From: Tachypleus tridentatus
Lineage: Eukaryota; Arthropoda; Merostomata; Xiphosura; Limulidae
NCBI RefSeq assembly: GCF_004210375.1
Contig: NC_134834.1
Coordinates: 92,570,170-92,634,169, forward strand
DNA length: 64,000 nt
Reading direction: 5' to 3'
Both the position numbers and the translations under genes were made by a program. Each line of letters opens with the position of its first letter. The first letter of the stretch is position 1. The notes under the pieces are model-generated. The model did no database searches. It was not told the DNA's origin and saw only the letters and a program-made list of their open reading frames with translations. Shown here piece after piece: positions 36,528 through 48,370 of this stretch.

Positions 36528-37735
36528 AATTCTTTGGTTTTATAGTATCAGGAGAGCATACAGTAATTAGTGTGCATTTTAGAATCGCATCTGTTTCATA
36601 GGTGTAGAGATTATTTCATTTTTAATAGACTTGTTAGTTACATTTTCTAGGAAGTATAAAGAACAGCACTTTTTGTTCAGGATGTTACATAAAATGTGAA
36701 TCCAGAAGGGATAGAAAAATGGTCGGAGCAAATGATATAGAACTCATTTCAGAAGCAAGTTCCATTTAAAAACGTTAGAAGTAAAGTATTAAAATAGTGT
36801 ACAAGCCAGTAAATATTTTTTTCATGAATATAAATATGGTAAAACGATCGTTTAAGCCACTAGTTTATACATTAGGAACGAGTCACATGTTTTCTTTTTT
36901 AATTTTATGGGATATATATATGTATATATATATTCGTGACTGCGAAAAACGACAAGAACAAAAAAAACGTGTCATCAACCCACCTAAGAAAGAGTGTAGG
37001 TTTGCAGCAAGCAAAACATTGGTCAAACCGATTACGTTCATAATGAAAAAGAACAGGTTTTCTAAACCCTGCCGTAGCAGTGACCCCATTTATATATCAT
37101 CTGTTTGGTTGACCAATAAAAATGCTCTAAAACCAAGTTTAGAATAATACTTCTACTTCTGAAATAAATAATGGTCATTTGTAACCCAGTCAATAGCTTG
37201 AATGCAAAAAAAAACAACTTATGGCTTACTAAATAAAAAAAGTATTATACATTTTCTAAGTGTTTTTACACATTTTTTTCGACCCAATGGGTTGAGGATC
37301 TCTGATCTAGAAGAATATTAGTAAAACGTGAATGAATATCGATACTAGCCATTACGTAATTGTCAGTGTAAGGGACAATGCTGAAGGAAAAGTCTTTAAC
37401 AATAAAATAATTTCCGGTTAAAGATATTAGTGACGGGAAAAGGAATTTGGTAAGTTTATAAAAAAAAAAAATGTGAACCAATAGTAGATAAAATATGTCT
37501 CATTGGTAGAATGTTCTTGAACGATTTGGTTAACAACACATAACATCAAGATGATATCTATTTGATAGAAGTAAAATGATATGTTATCAGAAATCATTTT
37601 ATTTTTTTTTACTAAGATCACTGAGATAGTATGGCAAGATTCAGCAAATCATTATATTTTGTAATATAAATTTTCTATTGTCTTAAAGTGTATTTATTTT
37701 ACTGAAATACTTAGTTACTTTTCGCTAGGATAACG

Positions 37736-37972
37736 ACTCACAATCTGAGGGTTGCAGGTTTCAATCTTTGTTTCACCAAACATGTTCGTCCAATCAGGCG
37801 TGGGGCACTATAATGTGACGGTCATTCTTAATATTCATTGGTAAAAGAGAAGGTCAAAAGTTGGCGGTGGGTGGTGGAGATTAGCTATCTTCCCTCTAAT
37901 CTTTCACAAGTTAGGAATGGTTAGGACAGGTAGCTCCCGTGTAACTTTGCGCGAAATACAAAATCAAATAAT
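37736..37972 (+). repeat. SINE family 1, truncated in the anticodon arm but with target-site duplication
   Basis: The copy begins at actcacaatctgagggttgc, so the 5' half of the tRNA-like head is missing. Yet 13-bp repeats cgctaggataacg (37723-37735) and cgttaggataacg (37973-37985) flank it. It therefore inserted already truncated. Confidence 0.9.
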
Positions 37973-38393
37973 CGTTAGGATAACGTTATCTGTCTTTTTT
38001 TTTCCTAGTCGAGTAACAATAATATTAAAAATTTCGAAAGAGCATTTGGTGTAGAAACTAATCGTGTGTTAGAATGGAATGTGTTTTATGGAAGTTTTTA
38101 TAATAAAAAGATAATAAGTAGATGCTTTTTTATTTTCGTTTTAAAAATAGTTGCATAGTCAGTAATTTCATTAACTTTGAAAATTGAAAGGTTATTAATG
38201 TATAAATGAGTTTCTGCCTCACAAATTTCGAAAAATGTACAATTTTTAAAATACCAAAATATTCAAAAACATCAAAAATTAAACACAAAATACCAAAATA
38301 AGCTAAAATCGCCCAAAGTATTAAAACACAGCTCAAAATAATTAAAGATAGCTTAAAATTACTGAAACAAACATCGAAATTAACAATCATCAA

Positions 38394-38636
38394 GGCTAAG
38401 CATGGCCAGGTGGTTAAGGCACTCGAGTCGTAATTTGAGGGTTGCGGGTTCGAATCCCCCGTCACACCAAACATACTCGCTATTTCAGCCGCGAGGACGT
38501 TATAATGTGATGGTCAATTCCACTATTCGTTGGTAAAAGAGTAGCCCAAGAGTTGGCAGTGGGTGGTGATGATTAGCTGCTTTTTCTCTAGTTTTACATT
38601 GTTAAATTAGGGACAGCTAGGGCAGATAGCCCTCGT
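38394..38636 (+). repeat. SINE family 1, tail missing
   Basis: Sense copy from the head (ggctaagcatggccaggtgg) to agatagccctcgtgca; the final gcgaaattcaaa tail is lost. Confidence 0.85.
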
Positions 38637-40497
38637 GCATATATGAGTATAATTGAGTGATTTCAATGAGAATAAATAAGTGAAAAGATTAATAGCTTTA
38701 GATTCTTAATATAGCAAGTATTGGGAATACTTCACATAGGAATTTAAAGCTTCTTTCGATATAATAAATGAAAATAATTCTTTAACATCAAAATCTATGC
38801 CAATGTAGATATCATGGAACAAGAATGATGAAAAATTGAATAACTATACATTTAAATATTGATGAAAATAACTTTAAAAAGTAATAACTGATAATGAAAT
38901 TATACCCTATGTGAGAAAAATATCTTTTTATTTCAATTATTTAATGAAAAGGATCCTTCTATATAATTTGGTATTGAAGTTACTTAGAGGTTTATAGTCA
39001 AATTATCAGATTGACTTAAATGAATGAAATCTGTACGAAATATTAGAATATGAGCTAAAATACATTCCGATCGAAAACATAGAGGAAAATATAAATGTAG
39101 AATCTCTAAAGATGAAGATTGCTTTCACATTCATTGTGATGTGATTAATTAAGTATTATACAATAATGAGTTTAACCATATTTTCTATTCCTTTAATGCT
39201 TCTAATCTACCTTGAAGTTTAATTAACATTAAAGAAACGAATCTAATGTATGGAGATATTAACGGATCAAATTGTAATAACAATAAAAATTACAGATCAT
39301 CCAATCATCTTTCAAAAAACGAGTTGTACTTAGGGCACTTTTATTTTGTAAAAAAGTAAGAAATGTTATAGAAATATTATAGTTTTACTGATATTTTAAA
39401 CAAATCAAAATATATTAATGCAGATAAATTCATAGAAAATAAAGTGAGTAATGCGTTAATGAAAACCGATATATAATATTTTAGAGAAGATATTCCAAGC
39501 TCAACGTGGAAGTGAACTCAATAGACGTTTATTCTCTACAAATGGGGAGAATACGAGATATAATGAGTGTATCATCAGAACATTATAGAAAGTTCTGAAT
39601 ACAAATATTACCGCGATGGAAAAGAAAATGTTAAATATGAATTCTACATTAAAGATGAAAGCGTTAACATATTTTATTCTATTGGATATATACGTCCAGA
39701 ATTAGATATTATAAAGAAAGACGGTTTCTAAAGTGAAACAGATTATATATTACTCGTTAATACAGGAAAAAAAAAGATAAAACACTGATTGAAGAAATAT
39801 AATTACCCATTTTGCTCATCATTTAAAAGGACTGATATATTTCTCAAGCGATTATAGCACGAGTAATGCATTTATTACGTATGCTATTATATTATTGATA
39901 TTTTAGACCTTTCAAGCAAACATATTTTAACATTTAACGACGAGGGCTGAAAGACCATTGAGTAGTGCAGATAGTAAGAATAAAAATTATAAATCAGTAT
40001 TAACATTTAAACATACTGTCTCACACAACGAAGTTTTGTTTTATCAAAATATAGAATCCAACAAAAATAGTGAAAGCAGTGAAATTAGAAACATACTCGT
40101 TGGTCTTCTGTTTCAAGATAAGTAAAATAGCCAAAACAAAAATTAGATAATTTTCAATAATACTCTATCATAAGAACATGAGTAAGAACTAATATTGTTA
40201 AATATACTTCTGAAGATTACACTGTTTCGTTAAAAGATGAATAATATGATTATTCCAAATATTACTCACTTTTGTTAACAGCCAATTTAAATAATAACAA
40301 AACAAAAAGCAGATGTTGAGTAAGCAATAACAATTATGGAAGATTGTGTCGAATAATCTGTTTCATATAAGGAGTTCTATAATAATGTGTTGAAATTGAG
40401 GATTGAGTTTTTGATAACTGATAAATTCCAGCAAAAACACATATTTCTTAATTGTTGAAAGAGAGAATGGACAATGAATACTTAAAATAAAAGTTTC

Positions 40498-40630
40498 GAA
40501 ACGAATACTGGGATTGATCGTGACATTATAACGTCTCCACGGCTGAAAGGTCGAGCATGTTTGGTGTGACTGGGATTCGAACTCGCGACCTTCAGAGTAG
40601 AATATAAGCCGAGTGCCCTAGCCACTTGAT
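40498..40630 (-). repeat. SINE family 1, head half only
   Basis: The fragment runs from cgaaacgaatactgggattg through the tRNA-like head; the tail half is missing. Confidence 0.8.
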
Positions 40631-41055
40631 AATAAATAAGTTTTTGGTTTTCATGTTGTAATTTTTATAAAGAAGTGCCCCCATTGTGACAGCGGTAATT
40701 TTAAAGGCTTACAACACCACACTCCAGGACTCCATTCCCTGCAGTGGACACATCAAATACTCCAATGCTGTTTAGCTCTAAAAACTAACAAAAATATAAA
40801 TAAGAATCTCAGTATTATATAGATCCATTCTGTAGCTATTTTTAATTAACCGATGAATTCATGGACGTCTGCGGTGGGTGGAGGGAAAGGGAACAAATGC
40901 TCCTGGAAAAGGAGAAACAAAAAATATGTCAGCAGTGTATGTTAATTGTTTATTCAATTCACAATTTCACATTATTTTTCCTGGAAAAAAAATCTGCGGA
41001 CGTCCATGCCGATGATGATAATTATCGTATTGGAAATAAACAATTAAATTGTTGT

Positions 41056-41170
41056 TATTGATTGGAATTGAGAACAAAGCCATATAGTGGGCTATCTTCA
41101 CACAGCCCACCCCGGATTTTGAAATCCGGGTTTTCGCGGTGTGAGTCCACAGACGGAACGTTGTGTCACA
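41056..41170 (-). repeat. SINE family 2, diverged
   Basis: Recognisable by gggctatcttcacacagccc, ccgggttttcgcggtgtgag and gtccacagacggaacg. A ccggattttgaaatccgg palindrome lies in the B-box area. Confidence 0.75.
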
Positions 41171-41924
41171 TGTTAAAGATGTAAAAAGAAATAATGATGT
41201 CATTAATTTATTGTTACTGAAAGAACATGTTGATAGTAAATCCGAAATCAACGACAAATCTCTGAATAAATAATGTTAATGAAAATAAAAACGGTATATA
41301 TGTACCGAAATAATTGTAATTACTCAATGAGAGTTTTGTTATTGAAAACCAAAATATAAAACACGTAAAAAAACCGACTGATGAAATAAACCAAAACTAT
41401 GTAGATAAAAAAAAAAAACAACTCGAAGGTTTAAATAAAATATTACAAACTAATACAAATGTACTAGGAAGAAAAACCAAAGATTCTGTTCATTGTGTAA
41501 AAAGAAGTAATGATAACTGATATGCGAAGAGTTGATTGGTTGTTTGGCGTTTATTGACGCAAAGCAATTAGGCTATTTATGTCAAACTATCGGTAAAAAA
41601 TTAAACACAAAAGTAAAGTTATCAAAAGAAGTAAAAGAGATCATTTTAAAACAAATCAAAGGCCAATTTTCGAATTAAAAACGCAAATAGAATTTAAAAG
41701 GCCGAGAGCCCTTAAAAATTTAAAAACACAACTGAGGTGGACAGTGTCATATTCACCAATAACATATTTCCACGTCAGGGGTGAGCCCATGGTAAAACAT
41801 ATATCTACAATGGTGCCGTCGCTCAAGGTCGTAACGATGGCACGACAGTAAAATGTGGACTATTGTGACTTGATAAAAAAAATAAAAGAAAACGATCAGT
41901 TAAAAACTGTCACCAATACATAGC

Positions 41925-42760
41925 CTAGCTGGGACAACTTTCTCCATCCGATCCTACAGAAGTAAGACGGCCAAGGAGCAACAGAAGGTTTGATCTTGAA
42001 AAGCTTATTATCACGTTACTCACTCTAAGTCGACTGTCAACTGACCCAGATCCGAGCCGAGTCTTTAATAAAGGATCATAATCCATGTATGGAATACGTA
42101 TGGCAGTGATAGCACCAGAGTAGATAGACTTCGCTGCAGTGTCAATAAGCTCGTTCCCACGAAAACTGACACATGGCCTGGTATCCAGAAAAAATTGGAT
42201 AGAAGTAAATAATAAAGAGCAATTGACCAATCAGTTTTGAATATCGACAAGTAAAGCGATTCCAGGGCCAGTAGAGAGCTAAGCGAGTCAGTATAAATAG
42301 CACAGTTTGTGTACTGCATAGCTTCTACGTGATCCAGGGCAAGAGAAATGGCGTACCAATCAGCAGTGAACACAGGAACTGTAGAGGAGATCTTGTGTGC
42401 AACCACCAAACAACAACAGACTATGGCAGATCCCACAGAGTCACTTGATATCGAACCACTCATATAAATGAGAATGGAAGAATGGTTCGAATGATGTTCA
42501 GCAAATAGAAGATAGTACTTCCAATCAAGAATATCTGCCTTCTTTCTTCAGATGTCTCAAAGAAAAATCATATTGGGGAATGGTAATGAGCCATGGTGGG
42601 ATGGGATGATCAGCGGAGACAGCAATGTCATCTAAGGAAAGACCAAATTTTGCCAACTGTGCCTGGATACGAACGCCAAAAGGAACAATGGCAGACCATA
42701 TATTTTGAAAAGACATGGCCTAATGAGGAAGGATAACACAACCCCACGTGGAATGCCGTT
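41925..42760 (-). pseudogene. Connector and RNase H domain of the LINE, frameshifted
   Basis: After the array, the minus strand continues with the connector (42525-42716: PFGVRIQAQLAKFGLSLDD, then PPWL and FSLRHLKK) and RNase H (41925-42463). RNase H landmarks are VFTADWYAI (about 42,346-42,369), IYTDSLSSL (about 42,271-42,297) and WIPGHV followed, after a frame change, by GNELIDTAAK. In active relatives the first landmark is TAELYAI with a catalytic Glu, which is Asp here, and the leading DGS motif reads SGS. The enzyme is therefore inactive in this copy. Confidence 0.8.
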
Positions 42761-42780
42761 ATAAGGATAGAAGTTTTAAA

Positions 42781-45700
42781 GCATATAGTAAAGACAGCTG
42801 AAAACAGTAGAGGTGTAAAGGGGCTTCATGAGTCTTAATGTACAAACTCTGTAAAGACAGCTGAAAACAGTAGAGGTGTAGAGGAGTTTCATGAGTCTTA
42901 ATGTACAAACTCTGTAAAGACAGCTGAAAACAGTAGAGGTGTAAAGGGGCTTCATGAGCCTTAATGTACAAACTCTGTAAAGACAGCTGAAAACAGTAGA
43001 GGTGTAGAGGAGTTTCATGAGTCTTAATGTACAAACTCTGTAAAGACAGTTGAAAACAGTAGAGGTGTAAAGGGGCTTCATGAGTCTTAATGTACAAATT
43101 CTGTAAAGACAGCTGAAAACAGTAGAGGTGTAGAGGAGTTTCATGAGTCTTAATGTACAAACTCTGTAAAGACAGCTGAAAACAGTAGAGGTGTAGAGTA
43201 GCTTCATGAGTCTTAATGTACAAACTCTGTAAAGACAGCTGAAAACAGTAGAGGTGTAGAGGAGTTTCATGAGTCTTAATGTACAAACTCTGTAAAGACA
43301 GCTGAAAACAGTAGAGGTGTAGAGGAGTTTCATGAGTCTTAATGTACAAACACTGTAAAGACAGCTGAAAACAGTAGAGGTGTAGAGGAGTTTCATGAGT
43401 CTTAATGTACAAACTCTGTAAAGACAGTTGAAAACAGTAGAGGTGTAAAGGGGCTTCATGAGTCTTAATGTACAAATTCTGTAAAGACAGCTGAAAACAG
43501 TAGAGGTGTAGAGGAGTTTCATGAGTCTTAATGTACAAACTCTGTAAAGACAGCTGAAAACAGTAGAGGTGTAAAGGGGCTTCATGAGTCTTAATGTACA
43601 AATTCTGTAAAGACAGCTGAAAACAGTAGAGGTGTAGAGGAGTTTCATGAGTCTTAATGTACAAACTCTGTAAAGACAGCTGAAAACAGTAGAGGTGTAG
43701 AGTAGCTTCATGAGTCTTAATGTACAAACTCTGTAAAGACAGCTGAAAACAGTAGAGGTGTAGAGGAGTTTCATGAGTCTTAATGTACAAACTCTGTAAA
43801 GACAGCTGAAAACAGTAGAGGTGTAGAGGAGTTTCATGAGTCTTAATGTACAAACACTGTAAAGACAGCTGAAAACAGTAGAGGTGTAGAGGAGCTTCAT
43901 GAGTCTTAATGTACAAACTCTGTAAAGACAGCTGAAAACAGTAGAGGTGTAAAGGAGGTTCATGAGTCTTAATGTACAAACTCTGTAAAGACAGCTGAAA
44001 ACAGTAGAGGTGTAAAGGAGGTTCATGAGTCTTAATGTACAAACTCTGTAAAGACAGCTGAAAACAGTAGAGGTGTAGAGGAGCTTCATGAGTCTTAATG
44101 TACAAACTCTGTAAAGACAGCTGAAAACAGTAGAGGTGTAGAGGAGCTTCATGTGTTTTAATGTACAAACTCTGTAAAGACAACTGAAAACAGTAGAGGT
44201 GTAGAGGAGCTTCATGAGTCTTAATGTACAAACTCTGTAAAGACAACTGAAAACAGTAGAGGTGTAGAGGAGCTTCATGTGTCTTAATGTACAAACTCTG
44301 TAAAGACAGCTGAAAACAGTAGAGGTGTAGAGGAACTTCATGAGTCTCAATGTACAAACTCTGTAAAGACAACTGAAAACAGTAGAGGTGTAGAGGAGCT
44401 TCATGAGTCTTAATGTACAAACTCTGTAAAGACAGCTGAAAACAGTAGAGGTGTAGAGGAGCTTCATGAGTCTTAATGTACAAACTCTGTAAAGACAACT
44501 GAAAACAGTAAAGGTGTAGAGGAGCTTCATGAGTCTTAATGTACAAACTCTGTAAAGACAGCTGAAAACAGTAGAGGTGTAGAGGAGCTTCATGTGTTTT
44601 AATGTACAAACTCTGTAAAGACAACTGAAAACAGTAGAGGTGTAGAGGAGCTTCATGAGTCTTAATGTACAAACTCTGTAAAGACAACTGAAAACAGTAG
44701 AGGTGTAGAGGAGCTTCATGTGTCTTAATGTACAAACTCTGTAAAGACAGCTGAAAACAGTAGAGGTGTAGAGGAGCTTCATGAGTCTCAATGTACAAAC
44801 TCTGTAAAGACAACTGAAAACAGTAGAGGTGTAGAGGAGGTTCATGAGTTTTAATGTACAAACTCTGTAAAGACAGCTGAAAACAGTAGAGGTGTAGAGG
44901 AGTTTCATGAGTCTTAATGTACAAACTCTGTAAAGACAGCTGAAAACAGTAGAGGTGTAGAGGAGTTTCATGAGTCTTAATGTACAAACTCTGTAAAGAC
45001 AGCTGAAAACAGTAGAGGTGTAGAGGAGCTTCATGAGTCTTAATGTACAAACTCTGTAAAGACAGCTGAAAACAGTAGAGGTGTAAAGGAGGTTCATGAG
45101 TCTTAATGTACAAACTCTGTAAAGACAGCTGAAAACAGTAGAGGTGTAGAGGAGCTTCATGAGTCTTAATGTACAAACTCTGTAAAGACAGCTGAAAACA
45201 GTAGAGGTGTAGAGGAGCTTCATGAGTCTTAATGTACAAACTCTGTAAAGACAGCTGAAAACAGTAGAGGTGTAGAGGAGGTTCATGAGTCTTAATGTAC
45301 AAACTCTGTAAAGACAGCTGAAAACAGTAGAGGTGTAAAGGAGGTTCATGAGTCTTAATGTACAAACTCTGTAAAGACAGCTGAAAACAGTAGAGGTGTA
45401 GAGGAGCTTCATGAGTCTTAATGTACAAACTCTGTAAAGACAGCTGAAAACAGTAGAGGTGTAGAGGAGCTTCATGAGTCTTAATGTACAAACTCTGTAA
45501 AGACAGCTGAAAACAGTAGAGGTGTAGAGGAGCTTCATGAGTCTTAATGTACAAACTCTGTAAAGACAGCTGAAAACAGTAGAGGTGTAGAGGAGTTTCA
45601 TGAGTCTTAATGTACAAACTCTGCAAAGACAGCTGAAAACAGTAGAGGTGTAAAGGAGGTTCATGAGTCTTAATGTACAAACTCTGTAAAGACAGCTGAA

Positions 45701-46757
45701 AACAGTAGAGGTGTAAAGGAGGTTCATGAGTCTTAATGTACAAACTCTGTAAAGACAGCTGAAAACAGTAGAGGTGTAGAGGAGCTTCATGAGTCTTAAT
45801 GTACAAACTCTGTAAAGACAGCTGAAAACAGTAGAGGTGTAGAGGAGCTTCATGTGTCTTAATGTACAAACTCTGTAAAGACAACTGAAAACAGTAGAGG
45901 TGTAGAGGAGCTTCATGAGTCTTAATGTACAAACTCTGTAAAGACAACTGAAAACAGTAGAGGTGTAGAGGAGCTTCATGTGTCTTAATGTACAAACTCT
46001 GTAAAGACAGCTGAAAACAGTAGAGGTGTAGAGGAGCTTCATGAGTCTCAATGTACAAACTCTGTAAAGACAACTGAAAACAGTAGAGGTGTAGAGGAGC
46101 TTCATGAGTCTTAATGTACAAACTCTGTAAAGACAGCTGAAAACAGTAGAGGTGTAGAGGAGCTTCATGAGTCTTAATGTACAAACTCTGTAAAGACAGC
46201 TGAAAACAGTAGAGGTGTAGAGGAGTTTCATGAGTCTTAATGTACAAACTCTGTAAAGACAGCTGAAAACAGTAGAGGTGTAAAGGAGGTTCATGAGTCT
46301 TAATGTACAAACTCTGTAAAGACAGCTGAAAACAGTAGAGGTGTAAAGGAGGTTCATGAGTCTTAATGTACAAACTCTGTAAAGACAGCTGAAAACAGTA
46401 GAGGTGTAGAGGAGCTTCATGAGTCTTAATGTACAAACTCTGTAAAGACAACTGAAAACAGTAAAGGTGTAGAGGAGCTTCATGAGTCTTAATGTACAAA
46501 CTCTGTAAAGACAGCTGAAAACAGTAAAGGTGTAAAGGAGGTTCATGAGTTTTAATGTACAAACTCTGTAAAGACAACTGAAAACAGTAGAGGTGTAGAG
46601 GAGGTTCATGAGTTTTAATGTACAAACTCTGTAAAGACAGCTGAAAACAGTAGAGGTGTAGAGGAGCTTCATGAGTCTTAATGTACAAACTCTGTAAAGA
46701 CAGCTGAAAACAGTAGAGGTGTAGAGGAGCTTCATGAGTCTCAATGTACAAACTCTG
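42781..46757 (-). repeat. 63-bp minisatellite, about 63 tandem copies, derived from LINE coding sequence
   Basis: About 3,980 bp of head-to-tail 63-bp units differ at a few recurrent positions (for example agctg/aactg, gagcttc/gagtttc/gaggttc, gtctt/gtttt). Read on the minus strand each unit encodes 21 codons beginning SLYIKTHEAPLHLYC. This matches the conserved SLY.E..EPPL..R...LSLQ connector segment expected between RT and RNase H of this LINE type. The first unit joins directly to LINE sequence reading HTSPVQ, and the last unit runs into YALKLLSL, so the array lies exactly where one such segment belongs. Because 63 is a multiple of three, two frames stay open for over 1,300 codons; I regard these as by-products, not a protein gene. 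Confidence 0.95.
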
Positions 46758-48370
46758 TACTGGAGAAGTGTGGAGAGCCCCTTGTTTTGTCTAAGCCCCA
46801 GATGGTGAATGGAGTCCAACATCTTCAAAGCCGAGGTCCATGCAGAGCCATAGGCTATGGACCCAGAGTTCAGTTTCAGTCGAATAAAGGAACGATAGAT
46901 CTTTAGCATATAATATTGATCCAATCCTCAAGAGATGGAAGAGAAGACATGGAGGATGCTTAGTGCTCTTACACACTTGATGAGTAGCTGCTTGATGTGT
47001 GGAATAAAATTCAGCTTATGGTCAAATATAAGCCCCAAAAACTTTGCTTTAAGTACTACATGAAGCACAACTTCTCTGAGATGAAGCTTAGGATCAAGGT
47101 GAATATTACTTTTGTGGCAGAAGTACATGAAAACAGTTTAGAGAGAGAGAAGGTAAAACAGTTTACTGTGGTTCACTTCAGTAAATGATTGAAGGCCGTT
47201 TGCTGCTGCCACTCAATAAACCTTATGCTCGACGACGGATAAGCGATGTGGAAATCGTTGACAGAAAGTCCACTTGCAACTGCAAGGAGGCGTTGTTCAC
47301 TGATGGCATAAATCTTTATAATGAAAAGTGTGACACTCAAGACACAGCCCTGAGGGACTCCAAGTTCTTCTGGGAAATAACGGGGAAGGATCAAACTCAG
47401 ACGGACTTGGAATCGTTAGTTTCATAAGAAATGTTTATTAAAAACGGGCAAATTATCATGCAACCCATATGAATGAAGGTCTCGCAAAACGTCATTCCTC
47501 CATATAGTATGATAAGCCTTCTCAAGGTGAAAGATACAGAAACAAGACGTTGTTACTTGAGAATGGCTTCCATGATTAGTGTTTCAAGTCGAATTAGATG
47601 GTCTATGGTGGAACACTGTCGTCAAAACCCACATGGATGAGCGAGAGGAGTTTGTTTGATTCGTAAAACCAAACAAGACGATTATTAACCATCCTCTCTA
47701 AGATCTTACAGAGGCAGCTCGTAAAAGAAATTGGACGGTAGTTTGAAGAAATCTTGGGATTTTTCTCGGGCTTAGTAAAAAGGAGAACTATAGCATGGCG
47801 CCAAGCATCAGGAAAAGCATTTTTTTCTGCCAGATCTTGTTAAAAACAACCAGAAGAATAGTAAGAAAGGTAGGAGAGAGATGACGCAGTATCTCGTAAT
47901 GAATATCATTAGGTACAACAAAGAAACATCCAGACCAATGAAGGTCAAGCTTTAGTTCTACCAGTGTTAAGGGGCGATTATAGTCATAAAGACGATCAGC
48001 CTGAAAGGAAAGAGACGGTCACTGTGTCCCAGTTTGATGGCGATAAAGGTGGGGGATGAAGCAGAAGTATTAGATGCACGAGTAAAGTTGTCACCGAGAG
48101 TATCGGCGATATTCTGGTCATCAGCTGATTCCTGGCCATCAGAGAACAAGATCGAAAGGGGGACAGAAGTAAACTTCAAAATTAGGACATTGGTCGGTAA
48201 CATAGTTCCATCTTTGAGAGAGGAGATACGCTTCACTACAGAAATTTCTTGGGTCGAGAAACCAGCGTATATATCTGACTTGGGGATGTTCTTCAAATAT
48301 CTCTCAACGATTTCTCTTCATGCCGAATTCAAAGTAGCATGGAGAGTAACCTCAATGGGTGTCCTTTGAA
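46758..48370 (-). pseudogene. Reverse transcriptase of the LINE, frameshifted
   Basis: Reading the minus strand across several frames recovers the RT order: the pre-RT segment (47967-48296), the block around 47,590-47,800 with the fingers motifs (YRP..LTS..CK.LE.., then CGFR and STIDHLIRLE), GVPQGCVLS (about 47,335-47,361), the catalytic region (about 47,254-47,262), the FLGLIFDHKLN motif (46928-47128), and the thumb ending in LDSIHHLGLR (about 46,780-46,900). The catalytic FVDD-type motif reads VNDF, so the first Asp is Asn in this copy. At least four frame changes separate the parts. The frame shifts once more just before the tandem array (around 46,785). Confidence 0.8.

Larger units (their letters stand above)
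33531..37722. other. AT-rich DNA with two SINEs, no gene seen
   Basis: The frame at 36,930-37,145 (Lys/Arg-rich, ending near an aataaa) is the only one that looks slightly protein-like; it has no acceptor or recognised domain. Confidence 0.5.
38637..41520 (+). other. Very AT-rich DNA with Lys/Asn/Ile-rich relic frames
   Basis: Between SINE fragments lies about 2.7 kb of extremely AT-rich DNA. On the plus strand it holds short open runs of protein-like composition: 39567-39731 (54 codons, includes YRDGKENVKYEFYIKDESV), 41320-41520 (66 codons, includes KKPTDEINQNYVDKKKK), and one near 39,040-39,110 (EILEYELKYIPIENIEENI). They are separated by stops and frameshifts. The look is of an old, decayed AT-rich insertion of viral or mobile origin, but no family is recognised, and chance in AT-rich DNA is possible. 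Confidence 0.3.
41900..48370 (-). mobile_element. Non-LTR retrotransposon (LINE) with RT and RNase H, split by a 63-bp tandem array
   Basis: A minus-strand LINE of the RNase H-bearing arthropod type (I/R1/LOA-like) is recognisable from about 48,370 to 41,900. In order it contains pre-RT sequence, the full reverse transcriptase span, a thumb/connector region, the giant tandem array, the rest of the connector, and RNase H. No endonuclease domain is present, so the copy is 5'-truncated near 48,370, where a short direct repeat of a TGGGTGTCCTTT motif sits. Multiple frameshifts and stops make it a pseudogene. No target-site duplication or poly-A tail could be fixed at either end. Confidence 0.85.

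Noticed and set aside
36797..37147. 116-codon frame as a gene
   Set aside because: It runs through an AT microsatellite, has no recognised domain or acceptor, and shows only a Lys-rich composition expected from AT-rich DNA.
42781..46757. CRISPR array
   Set aside because: The units are contiguous without spacers, and the DNA is eukaryotic.
42759..46924. Two very long frames (1,330 and 1,382 codons) as a repetitive structural or antifreeze-like protein gene
   Set aside because: They are read through a 63-bp satellite made of LINE sequence, lack splice or promoter context, and begin in a dead retrotransposon.
48034..48369. 111-codon plus-strand frame
   Set aside because: Antisense shadow of the LINE pre-RT segment on the minus strand.
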